A stretch of DNA of 64,000 nt from Rhodobacter sp. (GTDB lineage: Bacteria; Pseudomonadota; Alphaproteobacteria; Rhodobacterales; Rhodobacteraceae), in NCBI GenBank assembly GCA_020637555.1, contig JACKKF010000006.1, forward strand, positions 186,001 to 250,000. The letters run 5' to 3'. This document shows, in pieces, positions 53,352 through 62,132 of the stretch; positions within the stretch are counted from its first letter, which is position 1, and each line of letters starts with the position of its first letter. Made by a program: the position numbers and the translations under genes. Below the pieces are notes generated by a model that saw only the letters and a list, made by a program, of their open reading frames with translations, had not been told where the DNA came from and did not search any database.

Positions 53352-54887
53352 TCAGCCGTCGGTGCCGTCCGCGGTGCGTGCGGTTTCGGCGTCTTCGCAC
53401 CAGGGCTCGCCGCGCGCCAGGGCCTCGGCATGGGCGCGCAGCCAGGTTGGCAGGTCCTGCGCGGGCATCGGTCGCGCGATGGCGAAACCTTGCAGATGGT
53501 CGCATCCCATCTGCGCCAGCAGAACCTGCTCGCCCGCGCTTTCCACCCCCTCGGCCAGCGTGGCGATTCCCAGTTGCTCGGCCATCGACAGGATCGCGGC
53601 GACCATCCGCTGCTGGCCATGGTCGCGGTGCAGGTTGGTCACGAACGAACGGTCGATCTTGATGCGACCGACCGCGAAACGGCGGATATGGGCGATCGAG
53701 GCGTGCCCGGTCCCGAAATCGTCCAGGTCGATCCCGCAGCCCATGGCGGCCAGGCGGGCAATGGTGCGCACCGCGATGTCGTCGTCGCCTTCGGCGATCA
53801 CGGTCTCAAGGATCTCCAGGGAAAGCCGCTCAGGCGGGAGGTCATGGCGTTCGAGCTCCCAGCCGATTTCGTCCGCGAGGCGCGGGTTACGCAGTTCCTC
53901 GGCTGAGAGGTTGACCGAGACGCTGGGCACCGTGTGTCCCGCGCGGTCAAGGGCGACCAGCAGGTCGAGCGAGTCGCGCAGCATCCGTTCGGCCAGCAGT
54001 GGCGAGAGACCGGCGGCCTCGATCTGGGGCAGGAATTCGCCCGGGGCGATCAGGCCGCGGTCGGGATGCTGCCAGCGCGCCAGCGCCTCGAACCCGCTGA
54101 CCTCGCCGCTATCCGTCCGGATCTGTGGCTGGAAATAGGCCCGAATCTCGCCATTCGTGAGCGCGCGCCGCAAGGCCCCCAGATGTCCCGCGCTCAATGT
54201 CGCGGGGAAATCCACCACCGAGTAGCTGCTCAACCCCCCCGGTCCCGACCGCAGGGCCTTGTCGGCGGCGATTTCGGCCGCCTGCAGCATGTCCAGGCCG
54301 TTGAGCGCCGCCGCGCGCGCACTGATCGAAAACCCGATCGAGACGCTGGGCCAGATGGTCAGGTGGTCGCCACGCACCGGCTGCGCCAGCCGGGCCTGCA
54401 GCCTTTGGGCGATCGCCAGAACGCCCCCCAGATCGAGCCCGCGTTGCGGGAACAGCGCAATTCCGAACCCGTCATCCCCGATCGCGCAAAACACATCCTG
54501 ATCGCGCAGTGCCCGGCCCAGGCGATCGCCCAGATCCTGCGACAACAGGGCAAAGGCGGCATCGCCATGCAGTGCGCGCAGCCGCTGGGCATCGTCGATT
54601 CGCACCGCCAGCGCCGCACCGCGCGCGCCATTGCCGGGTTGCACCAGGGCGGCCTGAACCGCCGCCCGGTCCAGGAAGGGCGCCTGCCCGCCGCCTGCGG
54701 CCGCCCGGGTCAGCGGCGCGCGCACGGCTGTCCAGACCAGCCCGGCCTGCAAGCCGACCAGCACCGCATTGGTCCAGGCCGGCAAGGTCATCGTTGCCAG
54801 TGCCGCCGAGGGTGCCACCACCGCGCAGGCCGTCAATACCCGGGCCGGCACCGGCCATCGTGCGAGCCAGCCGTTCTGAAACCCCAT
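53352..54887 (-). CDS. Membrane-anchored EAL phosphodiesterase with degenerate GGDEF
   Basis: 511 residues: two N-terminal membrane helices, a GGDEF-like domain reading IGDDGFGIAL in place of GGDEF (inactive as cyclase), and a full EAL domain with EALARW, NLSAEEL, LEILETV, DLDDFGTGHASI, KIDRSFV and EGVES. The intact EAL motif predicts c-di-GMP hydrolysis to pGpG. The cyclase-like domain may sense GTP. 69 nt from ttcA and convergent with nothing; stands alone. Confidence 0.9.
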   Translation of the reverse strand: MGFQNGWLARWPVPARVLTACAVVAPSAALATMTLPAWTNAVLVGLQAGLVWTAVRAPLTRAAAGGGQAPFLDRAAVQAALVQPGNGARGAALAVRIDDAQRLRALHGDAAFALLSQDLGDRLGRALRDQDVFCAIGDDGFGIALFPQRGLDLGGVLAIAQRLQARLAQPVRGDHLTIWPSVSIGFSISARAAALNGLDMLQAAEIAADKALRSGPGGLSSYSVVDFPATLSAGHLGALRRALTNGEIRAYFQPQIRTDSGEVSGFEALARWQHPDRGLIAPGEFLPQIEAAGLSPLLAERMLRDSLDLLVALDRAGHTVPSVSVNLSAEELRNPRLADEIGWELERHDLPPERLSLEILETVIAEGDDDIAVRTIARLAAMGCGIDLDDFGTGHASIAHIRRFAVGRIKIDRSFVTNLHRDHGQQRMVAAILSMAEQLGIATLAEGVESAGEQVLLAQMGCDHLQGFAIARPMPAQDLPTWLRAHAEALARGEPWCEDAETARTADGTDG

Positions 54888-54956
54888 GTGCCCAATCCCT
54901 TGCCGCCGGAACCCGATCCGGCAGTCACAGGCTGGTCGGCGCAGATGAGCGAAGGC

Positions 54957-55859
54957 TTAACGCAGCACCGGAATTTCGTTCGAATTGTCGCTTTCCGGCC
55001 GGGCGCCCTGCGGCCAGAGGCCGGCAAAGTCGAACAGGCCCGGGTCCACCAGATGCGACGGACGCACGTTCATCAGCGCCTTGAACATCACATTGCGCCG
55101 GCCCGGGGTGCGGCGTTCCCATTCGTCCAGCAGGGCCTTGACCTGCATCCGCTGCAATCCGTCCTGCGATCCGCACAGGTCGCAGGGGATGACCGGATAG
55201 CCCATGTCGCGCGCGAATTTCTCGCAGTCGGCCTCGGCCACCAGGGCGAGCGGACGCAGAACGGTCAGGTCGCCATCTTCGTTCACCAGCTTGGGCGGCA
55301 TCGTGGCCAGGCGCCCGCCGTGGAACAGGTTCATGAAGAAGGTTTCCAGCATGTCGTCGCGGTGATGCCCCAGGACCACCGCCGCGCAGCCTTCCTCGCG
55401 GGCGATCCGATAGAGATTGCCGCGCCTGAGCCGCGAACAGAGCGAACAATAGGTGCGGCCCTGGGGGATCTTGTCCACGACCACGGAATAGGTGTCCTGG
55501 TATTCGATCCGGTGCGGCACGCCCATGCGGGTCAGAAACTCGGGCAGGACGGTCGCGGGAAAGCCCGGCTGGCCCTGGTCCAGGTTGCAGGCCAGCAGAT
55601 CGACCGGCAGCAGGCCGCGCCATTTCAGTTCGTGCAGGATCGCCAGAAGCGTATAGCTGTCCTTGCCGCCGGACAGGCAAACCAGCCAGCGGTCGCCCGG
55701 GCGCACCATGCCGAAGGTGTCGATCGCTTCGCGCACCTGCTGCACCAGCCGCTTGCGCAGCTTGCGGAACTCGGTGGTCTTGGGGGCGCCGTGAAACAGC
55801 GCGTGGATATCGTCGCCGGGATCGTCGAGCATGGCCAGGGCCCTCCTGCGGGTTGCCAT
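54957..55859 (-). CDS. ttcA: tRNA 2-thiocytidine synthetase TtcA
   Basis: 300 residues. ATP pyrophosphatase loop SGGKDS (63-68), cluster cysteines CSLC (138, 141) and Cys226/Cys229 in CDLCGSQ, as in the [4Fe-4S] TtcA family that thiolates C32 of tRNA. The first ATG, 55859, has AGGAAA; Met10 at 55832 is an alternative. Monocistronic, divergent from the pentapeptide-repeat gene across 48 bp. Confidence 0.95.
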   Translation of the reverse strand: MATRRRALAMLDDPGDDIHALFHGAPKTTEFRKLRKRLVQQVREAIDTFGMVRPGDRWLVCLSGGKDSYTLLAILHELKWRGLLPVDLLACNLDQGQPGFPATVLPEFLTRMGVPHRIEYQDTYSVVVDKIPQGRTYCSLCSRLRRGNLYRIAREEGCAAVVLGHHRDDMLETFFMNLFHGGRLATMPPKLVNEDGDLTVLRPLALVAEADCEKFARDMGYPVIPCDLCGSQDGLQRMQVKALLDEWERRTPGRRNVMFKALMNVRPSHLVDPGLFDFAGLWPQGARPESDNSNEIPVLR

Positions 55860-55907
55860 AGGGGGTTTCCTTTGCCATCGTCAAGCCATCCAGACCAGGG
55901 GCGGACG

Positions 55908-57575
55908 ATGGAACAGGACCAGACCGGAGAGCTCCTGGTGGACCTCAGCGCAAGCCGCTTCTCGGTGGCGTTCTCGATCCTGTTCTTCGCATTCGGGATT
56001 GCCGCGGGGTTTCTGCTGGCCTTTTCCGGCCTGGGCTTTCTGCAAGACAGCGCCGGGGTCATCGCCGGCGTGTTCCTGGTGGCACTGTGCCTGTTGGCAC
56101 TGGCCGGCCTGGTGCTGTATCTGCTGCGCGACCGCATCCTCACGCGGCTGTTCGGTCTGGCCGGGGCCCAGGTCGATGTGATCGCAACCCCCCTGGCCGA
56201 GGTCGCCCAGGGCGCTGCCCGGCGCGATCCCGAACAGGCCGCACAATCCGCGCGGCGCCTGATCCAGGTCGCCCTGGCGCGCTACGCCTGGCTGGCGACC
56301 CGGCGCTGGATCATGACCTCGCTCACGGCGCTGATCGCGGCGATGGCGGCCCTGGCCGGCACGGCGTTGCTGTTCAAGCAGAACGATCTGATCGCCCAGC
56401 AGATCGTCCTGCTCGGTGTCCAGAACGACCGGATCCAGCAACAGAACGCCCTGCTCGAACAGCAGACCGAACTGGCCGAAGCCGCCCGCAATGCGGCGCT
56501 GGCGGTCGAAGTGACCGCGGTCGCCGGTCTGCTGGGCGAGGCCGTGGATCGGGTGATGGGGCCGGTCGGCCAGCGCGGACCGATCGAGATCGCGCCCGTG
56601 CTGCATCCGGAAACCGACGTGCCGCGCAGCGTGCTGTTTCGGTTGATCGCGCTGTCGCAGGCGCTGCGGCCCTATCGGTTTCTCGACCCGGGTTTCAACC
56701 ACGCGGACGAAAGCGCCATGGTTCACCAGGCGATGCTGGCCCGACGCGAGGCCATGCCCCAGACCTATGCGCGGATGGCCGATCTGAACGGTTGGGTCGA
56801 TCGCGCCGGCCCGGCGCCACTGGTCGACCGGCCGGGCAGCCCCGAACGCGGGCAGTTGCTGCGGGTGATGATGACCAATGGCCTGCGCGAGACCGAGATC
56901 CTCAGCTTCTATGGGCTGGATCTGAGTTTCGCCACGGCGCAGGGGTTGGTGCTGGCCGGGGCCACGATGCAGAACGCGAATCTTTCCTATGCCGATCTGT
57001 CCTATGGTCAGGTGATCGAGACGGACTTGCGGGGCGCCACCTTGGCGAATGCGCGGATGCGCCATGCACAGATCATGCGCAGCGACCTGGGGTTTCTGCC
57101 GGCCGAGTCGGCGCGCGGCCCCTATGCGACGCAGGACATCCGCGGATACGCGGCGCCGCTGGTCGGGCTGGATCTGTCGGACGCGCTGATCGAGGACAGC
57201 GATTTCAGCGGCTCGAATGCCATGGCCGCGATCTTTGACCGGGCGTTGATGATCGGCGTGGATCTGCGCGACACCACGCTTGCGGGGGCCAGCTTTCGGG
57301 GCGCGGTGCTGATCGCCCCGCAGTGGCAGGGGGCGCAGCTCAGCTCTGTCGATCTGGATGGTGCGGTGCTGACCGGCGCCGACCCCCTGGCCGATCTGGC
57401 TGCCGCCGCCGCGCCCGACAGCTTCGTGCGCGATCGCTACCGCGCCGCGCGGGTGGATCTGCTGGCGGTGCTGGCGGCGCATGACTGGGCCGATGACGCC
57501 CGCACCGACCGTGCGCTGGCGCTGACCGGGGATCAGCCGGCCTGGCGGATCGAACGGATCGGCGCGTTTCCCTGA
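55908..57575 (+). CDS. Pentapeptide-repeat membrane protein
   Basis: 555 residues: helices at about 15-37, 45-67 and 135-160, then a coiled coil (NDRIQQQNALLEQQTELAEAARN), and a C-terminal pentapeptide-repeat region (ANLSYADLSYGQVIETDLRGATLANARM; ADLSDALIEDSDFSGS-like units, each A(D/N)LXX). Right-handed quadrilateral helix predicted on one side of the membrane. Start ATG 55908 follows GGGGCGG with moderate site. Role unknown; neighbouring TtcA is divergent. Confidence 0.85.
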   Translation: MEQDQTGELLVDLSASRFSVAFSILFFAFGIAAGFLLAFSGLGFLQDSAGVIAGVFLVALCLLALAGLVLYLLRDRILTRLFGLAGAQVDVIATPLAEVAQGAARRDPEQAAQSARRLIQVALARYAWLATRRWIMTSLTALIAAMAALAGTALLFKQNDLIAQQIVLLGVQNDRIQQQNALLEQQTELAEAARNAALAVEVTAVAGLLGEAVDRVMGPVGQRGPIEIAPVLHPETDVPRSVLFRLIALSQALRPYRFLDPGFNHADESAMVHQAMLARREAMPQTYARMADLNGWVDRAGPAPLVDRPGSPERGQLLRVMMTNGLRETEILSFYGLDLSFATAQGLVLAGATMQNANLSYADLSYGQVIETDLRGATLANARMRHAQIMRSDLGFLPAESARGPYATQDIRGYAAPLVGLDLSDALIEDSDFSGSNAMAAIFDRALMIGVDLRDTTLAGASFRGAVLIAPQWQGAQLSSVDLDGAVLTGADPLADLAAAAAPDSFVRDRYRAARVDLLAVLAAHDWADDARTDRALALTGDQPAWRIERIGAFP

Positions 57576-57590
57576 CCGCGCCGGGCGCGT

Positions 57591-57869
57591 TCAGGGGCGG
57601 TGTCGGGCGTCGAATTCGGGATCGGCCCCCGGCACCGGATCATAGCCATGCCCGCCCAGGGGATGACACCGCGCCACGCGCCGCGCCGCCAGCCAGCTTC
57701 CCCGGATCGCGCCATGGCGTTGCAGGGCCTCCATCGCATAGGCCGAACAGGTCGGCTGATAGCGGCACCCGTGCCCGACCCAGGGGCTGAGAACCAGCCG
57801 ATAGGCGCGGACAGGCAAGGAAACCACCCAGGCGGCGGCCGTCATCTTGGGGCGGGGCGTTTCGGGCAT
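57591..57869 (-). CDS. yidD: Membrane protein insertion efficiency factor YidD
   Basis: 92 residues with the YidD core LPVRAYRLVLSPWVGHGCRYQPTCSAYAMEAL (quoted in part: GCRYQPTCSAYAMEAL) and HPLGGHGYDPVP. The protein assists YidC-dependent insertion. Usually it sits beside rnpA-yidC; here it is 4.4 kb from yidC. ATG 57869. Confidence 0.92.
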   Translation of the reverse strand: MPETPRPKMTAAAWVVSLPVRAYRLVLSPWVGHGCRYQPTCSAYAMEALQRHGAIRGSWLAARRVARCHPLGGHGYDPVPGADPEFDARHRP

Positions 57870-57930
57870 CGGAACCTCGGACTGACAGCGCCGATGTGGG
57901 GCCGGGCGGGCGCGCGTGCAAGCCCCTGCG

Positions 57931-58416
57931 TCATTGCGGCATCCGCGCCGCCAGATCGGCGATCTGATGGGGTGCGAACACCGCGATTCCATGCGTCCGC
58001 AAGAGCTGCGCGGTCAGGCCCGCGCCGGGCGTGCGGCGGCCGTCATGATGGCCGGAATGAACCAGAGTGCTGCCGCATGACGGGCTTGCGTCGGTCAGCA
58101 GCGCAAGGCGGCAGTCGCGATCCTGCGCCACGCGCAGCGCGATCCGTGCCCCCTGAACGAAGGCCGCCGTGACATCCTGGCCCGCGTCGGTCAGCACCCG
58201 GCCCCGACCGGCCAGCACATCGGCGGCGGTGGCGCCGGGCTCGATCTCGGCGGGGGGGCGCGGGATGGGCAGACCGGCGGCGACCTCGGGGCACAGGGGC
58301 ACCAGCCAGCCCCGGGTGCGCCAGCCGGTCAGAAGCCGGTCGTGCAGCGTCTTGGCCTGCCCGTCATAGCGGACCGCCTGACCCATCAGGCAGGCACTGA
58401 TCAGAAGGTGAGTCAT
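57931..58416 (-). CDS. DUF523 family protein
   Basis: 161 residues: ISACLMGQAVRYDGQAK opening, VPLCPEVAAGLPIPRPPAEI and DASPSCGS with conserved cysteines, the DUF523 signature. The three cysteines (positions 9, about 42 and about 113) hint at a metal or Fe-S site. Unknown role; ATG 58416. Confidence 0.88.
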   Translation of the reverse strand: MTHLLISACLMGQAVRYDGQAKTLHDRLLTGWRTRGWLVPLCPEVAAGLPIPRPPAEIEPGATAADVLAGRGRVLTDAGQDVTAAFVQGARIALRVAQDRDCRLALLTDASPSCGSTLVHSGHHDGRRTPGAGLTAQLLRTHGIAVFAPHQIADLAARMPQ

Positions 58417-58504
58417 GGCCCACACGCTAGGGCAGGGCGCGGCGCCGGTAAAGGTGGACGTCTCGCCGGCGCGGGGATAGCCTGACCGGCGACGGAGGGC
58501 GCCC

Positions 58505-59236
58505 ATGTCACGACACATTCTCATCACCGGCGGATCGCGCGGGATCGGGCGGGCGACGGCGCTTCTGGCGGCGGCGCGTGGCTGGCGCGTGACCATCGGG
58601 TATCACGGCAACGCGGTCGCGGCCGAGGCCGTCGTCGCGCAGACCGGCGGCACGGCCATCGCCGGCGACGTGGCCGATCCCGCCGCCGTGCGGGCGCTGT
58701 TCGCGGCGGCGGAATCCGCGCAGGGCCGTCTCGACGCGGTCGTGGTCAATGCCGGCATCGTCGCCCCCGCCGCGTCGCTGGCCCGGATGGACGACGACCG
58801 GCTGCGGCGTGTTGTCGATACCAATCTGATGGGCGCGCTTTACTGCGCCCGCGAGGCCGCGCGCCGATTGCCCCGGCCCGCCGATCAACCGGCGGGGGCG
58901 CTGGTGTTCCTGTCGTCGATCGCGGCAACCCTGGGGGCGCCGAACGAATATGTCGATTACGCCGCCGCCAAGGGGGCAGTTGACAGCCTGACCCGTGGTC
59001 TGGCCAAGGAACTTGCGGGTGAGAATGTGCGCGTCAACGCCGTGCGTCCGGGCCTGATCGACACCGAGATCCACGCCTCGGGCGGCCGCCCCGACAGGGC
59101 CCAGGCCCTGGCGTCGCTGGTGCCGATGGGTCGCCCCGGCCGCGCCGAGGAAGTCGCCCAGGCCGTACTGTGGCTGTGCGAACCGGGGGCGTCCTATACC
59201 TCGGGCGCGATCGTCGATGTCGGGGGCGGACGATGA
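58505..59236 (+). CDS. Short-chain dehydrogenase/reductase
   Basis: 243 residues, classical SDR: NADP-binding TGGSRGIG, NAG motif VVNAGIV, catalytic Ser in LSSIAATLGA and Y-x3-K in DYAAAKGA, C-terminal GAIVDVGGGR. CGGAGG site before the ATG. It shares ATGA with the alpha/beta hydrolase. Substrate unknown; the Rossmann opening with Ser-Arg after TGG suggests NADP. Confidence 0.9.
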   Translation: MSRHILITGGSRGIGRATALLAAARGWRVTIGYHGNAVAAEAVVAQTGGTAIAGDVADPAAVRALFAAAESAQGRLDAVVVNAGIVAPAASLARMDDDRLRRVVDTNLMGALYCAREAARRLPRPADQPAGALVFLSSIAATLGAPNEYVDYAAAKGAVDSLTRGLAKELAGENVRVNAVRPGLIDTEIHASGGRPDRAQALASLVPMGRPGRAEEVAQAVLWLCEPGASYTSGAIVDVGGGR

Positions 59237-60162
59237 GACCGCCCCTCCCGGCGCTGGCGTCGGCCGAGGCGCGCGCGTTTCTCGCCCAGCCGCTGCCCGA
59301 GGCGGTGTTTCGCCGCGCCCCGCAATCCCTGGAGGAATGGCAATCGCTGATCGCGCGTTTCAACGCGCTGCGCGAAACGGCGGTCGAAAGCCTGCGCACT
59401 CGGTTGCCTGTCGCCCTCGACACGGTCGAGATCGCGGGCGTGACCTGCCATCTGCTCACACCCGAAGGGGCGGACAACGACCGTGTGGTGATCGAATTCC
59501 ACGGCGGCGCCTATGTGCTTTATGCCGGTCTGTCCGGGCTGGGACGGGCCTTCAAGTTCGCGCTGGCATCGGGATTGCGGGTGATCGCGGTGGATTACCG
59601 CATGCCCCCGTCCGCGCCCCATCCCGCCGCGACCGAGGACGCGCTGGCGGTCTATCGCGCGGTTTTGGCGGACCATCCGGCCGCGCGCGTCGGCGTCTAC
59701 GGCACCTCGGCCGGGGGCAACCTGGCCGCGACCATGCTGGTTGCCGCCAGGGATGCGGGGCTGGCGATGCCCGCCGCTGCCGTGCTGAACACGCCCTGGA
59801 TGGACCTGACCGGTGCGGGCGACAGCCTGGGCCTGTTCGACGGCATCGACCCCGCGCTGGTCACCTATCACGGGTTGGTGCGGGCGGCGGCCCGGCTTTA
59901 CGCGAACGGCCTCGCGCTGGACGATCCCCGGCTGTCGCCGATCCATGCCGATCTGACCGGTTTCCCGCCGGTGCAGATCATCACCGGAACGCGCGATCTC
60001 TTGCTCAGCGATGCGACGCGGCTGCATATGCGCCTGCTCGATCAGGGCAGCGAAAGCGAGCTCAGGGTCTACGAAGGCATGTGGCACGGTTTTTCCGACG
60101 TGCCGGAAGAAGCGCAGGTCTATGACGCGATGACCCGGTTCCTGCGGGCCCGCATGGCGTGA
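59233..60162 (+). CDS. HSL-family alpha/beta hydrolase
   Basis: 309 residues of the hormone-sensitive-lipase type: oxyanion HGGAY (usual HGGG, last Gly replaced by Ala-Tyr), nucleophile GTSAGGNLAA, acid GTRDLLLSD and His in MWHGFSD. Esterase likely. Overlaps the SDR by 4 nt and converges with the GntR gene (4-nt gap between stops). Confidence 0.9.
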   Translation: MRPPLPALASAEARAFLAQPLPEAVFRRAPQSLEEWQSLIARFNALRETAVESLRTRLPVALDTVEIAGVTCHLLTPEGADNDRVVIEFHGGAYVLYAGLSGLGRAFKFALASGLRVIAVDYRMPPSAPHPAATEDALAVYRAVLADHPAARVGVYGTSAGGNLAATMLVAARDAGLAMPAAAVLNTPWMDLTGAGDSLGLFDGIDPALVTYHGLVRAAARLYANGLALDDPRLSPIHADLTGFPPVQIITGTRDLLLSDATRLHMRLLDQGSESELRVYEGMWHGFSDVPEEAQVYDAMTRFLRARMA

Positions 60163-60166
60163 CCGC

Positions 60167-60850
60167 TCAGGCCCGGCGGCGTTTTGCGGGTGCGGCGGGT
60201 GCGGTGGCCAGCGTCTCCCGGATGGTGTCGGCGCTGCGCAGGTAGTGCGCGCGCAACAGGGGCAGGGCCGTCGCCTCGTCGCGCGCCAGCGCGGCATCGG
60301 CCAGGGCCTTGTGCTCGGCCTGGATGTCGCGCGTGCCCGGCCCGGTCGACGCCAGCAGAACCGGGACCCGGTAGCGTTGCGTGGCGTGATGCAGCCGCTC
60401 GAAGATTTCGAGCATCCACTCCGACCCGCAGGCCGCCAGCAGCGCGAGGTGAAAGGCGTGGTGGCGGGCCTCGAGTTCCCACAGATCGGCGCCGGTGCCC
60501 TTGCGGTCGGCTTGCAGTTGCAGCGCATACAGGGCCGCCACGACGCCCGCGGCCCAGTCGTCGCCGCCCTTGATCATGGACAGGCGCAGCGCCTCGGCCT
60601 CGATCAGCAGGCGCGTGGCGAGCGCGTCCTCGAATTCGGCCAGTGACAGGGGCGCCACACGGAAACCGCGCAGCGTTTCCGACGTGACCAGCCGTTCGGC
60701 GCCCAACCGGTTCAGCGCCTCGCGCAGGGGGGAAAAGCCCATGCCATAGCGTTCGGCCAGATCGGCCAGCCGCAGGGGGCTGCCGGGCGCGAACGCTCCA
60801 TGCACGATGTCGTGTCGCAACCCGAGATAGGCTTTCTCCGCAAGCGTCAT
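60167..60850 (-). CDS. GntR-family regulator (FCD/FadR type)
   Basis: 227 residues: winged helix LRHDIVHGAFAPGSPLRLADLAERYGMGFSPLREALNRL (quoted in part: GFSPLREALNRLGAERLV) and an FCD ligand domain (EARHHAFHLALLAACGS, AEHKALADAALARD, metal histidines likely). Start ATG 60850 has a weak site. Divergent from the gentisate dioxygenase operon and expected to repress it, with an aromatic acid or ring-cleavage product as ligand. Confidence 0.9.
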   Translation of the reverse strand: MTLAEKAYLGLRHDIVHGAFAPGSPLRLADLAERYGMGFSPLREALNRLGAERLVTSETLRGFRVAPLSLAEFEDALATRLLIEAEALRLSMIKGGDDWAAGVVAALYALQLQADRKGTGADLWELEARHHAFHLALLAACGSEWMLEIFERLHHATQRYRVPVLLASTGPGTRDIQAEHKALADAALARDEATALPLLRAHYLRSADTIRETLATAPAAPAKRRRA

Positions 60851-60910
60851 GGCGAGGGTCCTTTCGGTCTGCGATCCTACCGGAAAGGCGCAGGGCGCCG
60901 CAATCTGTAT

Positions 60911-60922
60911 ATTTTCGAAGAT
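60911..60922. promoter_or_regulatory. Candidate GntR operator
   Basis: ATTTTCGAAGAT is an imperfect palindrome around TTCGAA (10 of 12 positions) in the AT-rich middle of the 135-bp divergent region, with TGTCGAAAG a short way downstream. Well placed to control gntR and the dioxygenase gene. Confidence 0.5.
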
Positions 60923-60985
60923 TGTTGTTGTTGTCGAAAGTAACCTGCGCCAGACTGCGCCCGAGACGGAACCGGAGGACCTTCC

Positions 60986-62110
60986 ATGACGCGTCGTCGC
61001 GAGAACCATCGAGAATCTGTTGCGGGTCGGGCGGATGTCGAGGACACGCCTGAATTGCTTGCGTATTACGATGATCTCGAGGCGCTGGATGCGGGGGCGT
61101 TGTGGACGGTTGCGAACAAGATCGAGCCGTGGGAACCGGCGTCGGCGTCGGTTCCGGTTCTGTGGCGCTACCGGGATCTGCGCGACCATGTCCTGCGCTC
61201 GGTCGATCTGGTGACGCCCGAGAAGGCGGGGCGCCGGGTGATCTATCTGAACAACCCCGGGCGCACGGATGTGGCGGCGGCGGTGGGCTGGATCTATGCG
61301 GGGCTTCAGGTGATGCACCCGGGCGAGCGGGCGTCGGCGCATCGCCATTCGGCCAGCGCGGTGCGCTTCATCATGGAAGGGGCGGGGGCCTATACGGTGG
61401 TCGATGGCCACAAGATGACGCTTGGGGCCAATGATTTCGTGCTGACGCCGAACGGCACCTGGCACGAACACGCGGTCGAAGCCTCGGGCACGCCCTGCAT
61501 CTGGCAGGACGGGCTGGACATCCCGCTGGTCAACGCGCTCGAGGCGAATTTCTACGAGGTTCACCCCGATCTGACGCAGGCGGTCGCCTATGCGGTGGAC
61601 GACATGACGAAGACCTGGGGCAACCCGGGGCTCACGCCGAACGGGGGGGCGTGGAGCAAGGGCTACAGCCCGATGTTCAAATACGAATGGGCGCCGACCT
61701 ACGAGGCGCTGGGCAAATACGGCCAGTGCACCGACGGCAGCCCCTTTGACGGCGTGCTGATGGAGTATGTGAACCCCGCCAACAACGGGCCGGTGATGAA
61801 GACGATGGGCGCCTCGATGCAGATGCTGCGGCCGGGCGAGCGGACCCGGGCGCATCGGCACACCGGCAGCTACCTGTATCATGTGGCCAGGGGGCGCGGG
61901 CATTCGGTCATCAACGGCCGGCGGTTCGACTGGCAGGAGCGCGACATCTTCTGCGTGCCCTCCTGGGCCTGGCACGAACACGCCAATGCCTCGGACCGCG
62001 AGGATGCGTGCCTGTTCTGCCTGAACGACCTGCCGGTGATGCGGGCGCTGGGGCTCTACCGCGAGGAAGCCTTTGGCGAGAACGGCGGGCACCAGCCCCT
62101 GACGTCATGA
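60986..62110 (+). CDS. Gentisate 1,2-dioxygenase
   Basis: 374-residue bicupin. First cupin: AHRHSASAVRFIMEG (His119, His121) and THWHEHAVE-like WHEHAV (His160, His162), the Fe(II) site. Second cupin: AHRHTGSYLYHVARG and WAWHEHANAS. The two-cupin length and NP-rich middle match gentisate dioxygenases, which open gentisate to maleylpyruvate; 1-hydroxy-2-naphthoate dioxygenases are close relatives. GGAGG before the ATG. 22 nt to the PIN-like gene. Confidence 0.9.
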   Translation: MTRRRENHRESVAGRADVEDTPELLAYYDDLEALDAGALWTVANKIEPWEPASASVPVLWRYRDLRDHVLRSVDLVTPEKAGRRVIYLNNPGRTDVAAAVGWIYAGLQVMHPGERASAHRHSASAVRFIMEGAGAYTVVDGHKMTLGANDFVLTPNGTWHEHAVEASGTPCIWQDGLDIPLVNALEANFYEVHPDLTQAVAYAVDDMTKTWGNPGLTPNGGAWSKGYSPMFKYEWAPTYEALGKYGQCTDGSPFDGVLMEYVNPANNGPVMKTMGASMQMLRPGERTRAHRHTGSYLYHVARGRGHSVINGRRFDWQERDIFCVPSWAWHEHANASDREDACLFCLNDLPVMRALGLYREEAFGENGGHQPLTS

Positions 62111-62132
62111 CCCCGGACCGGGACCGACACCG

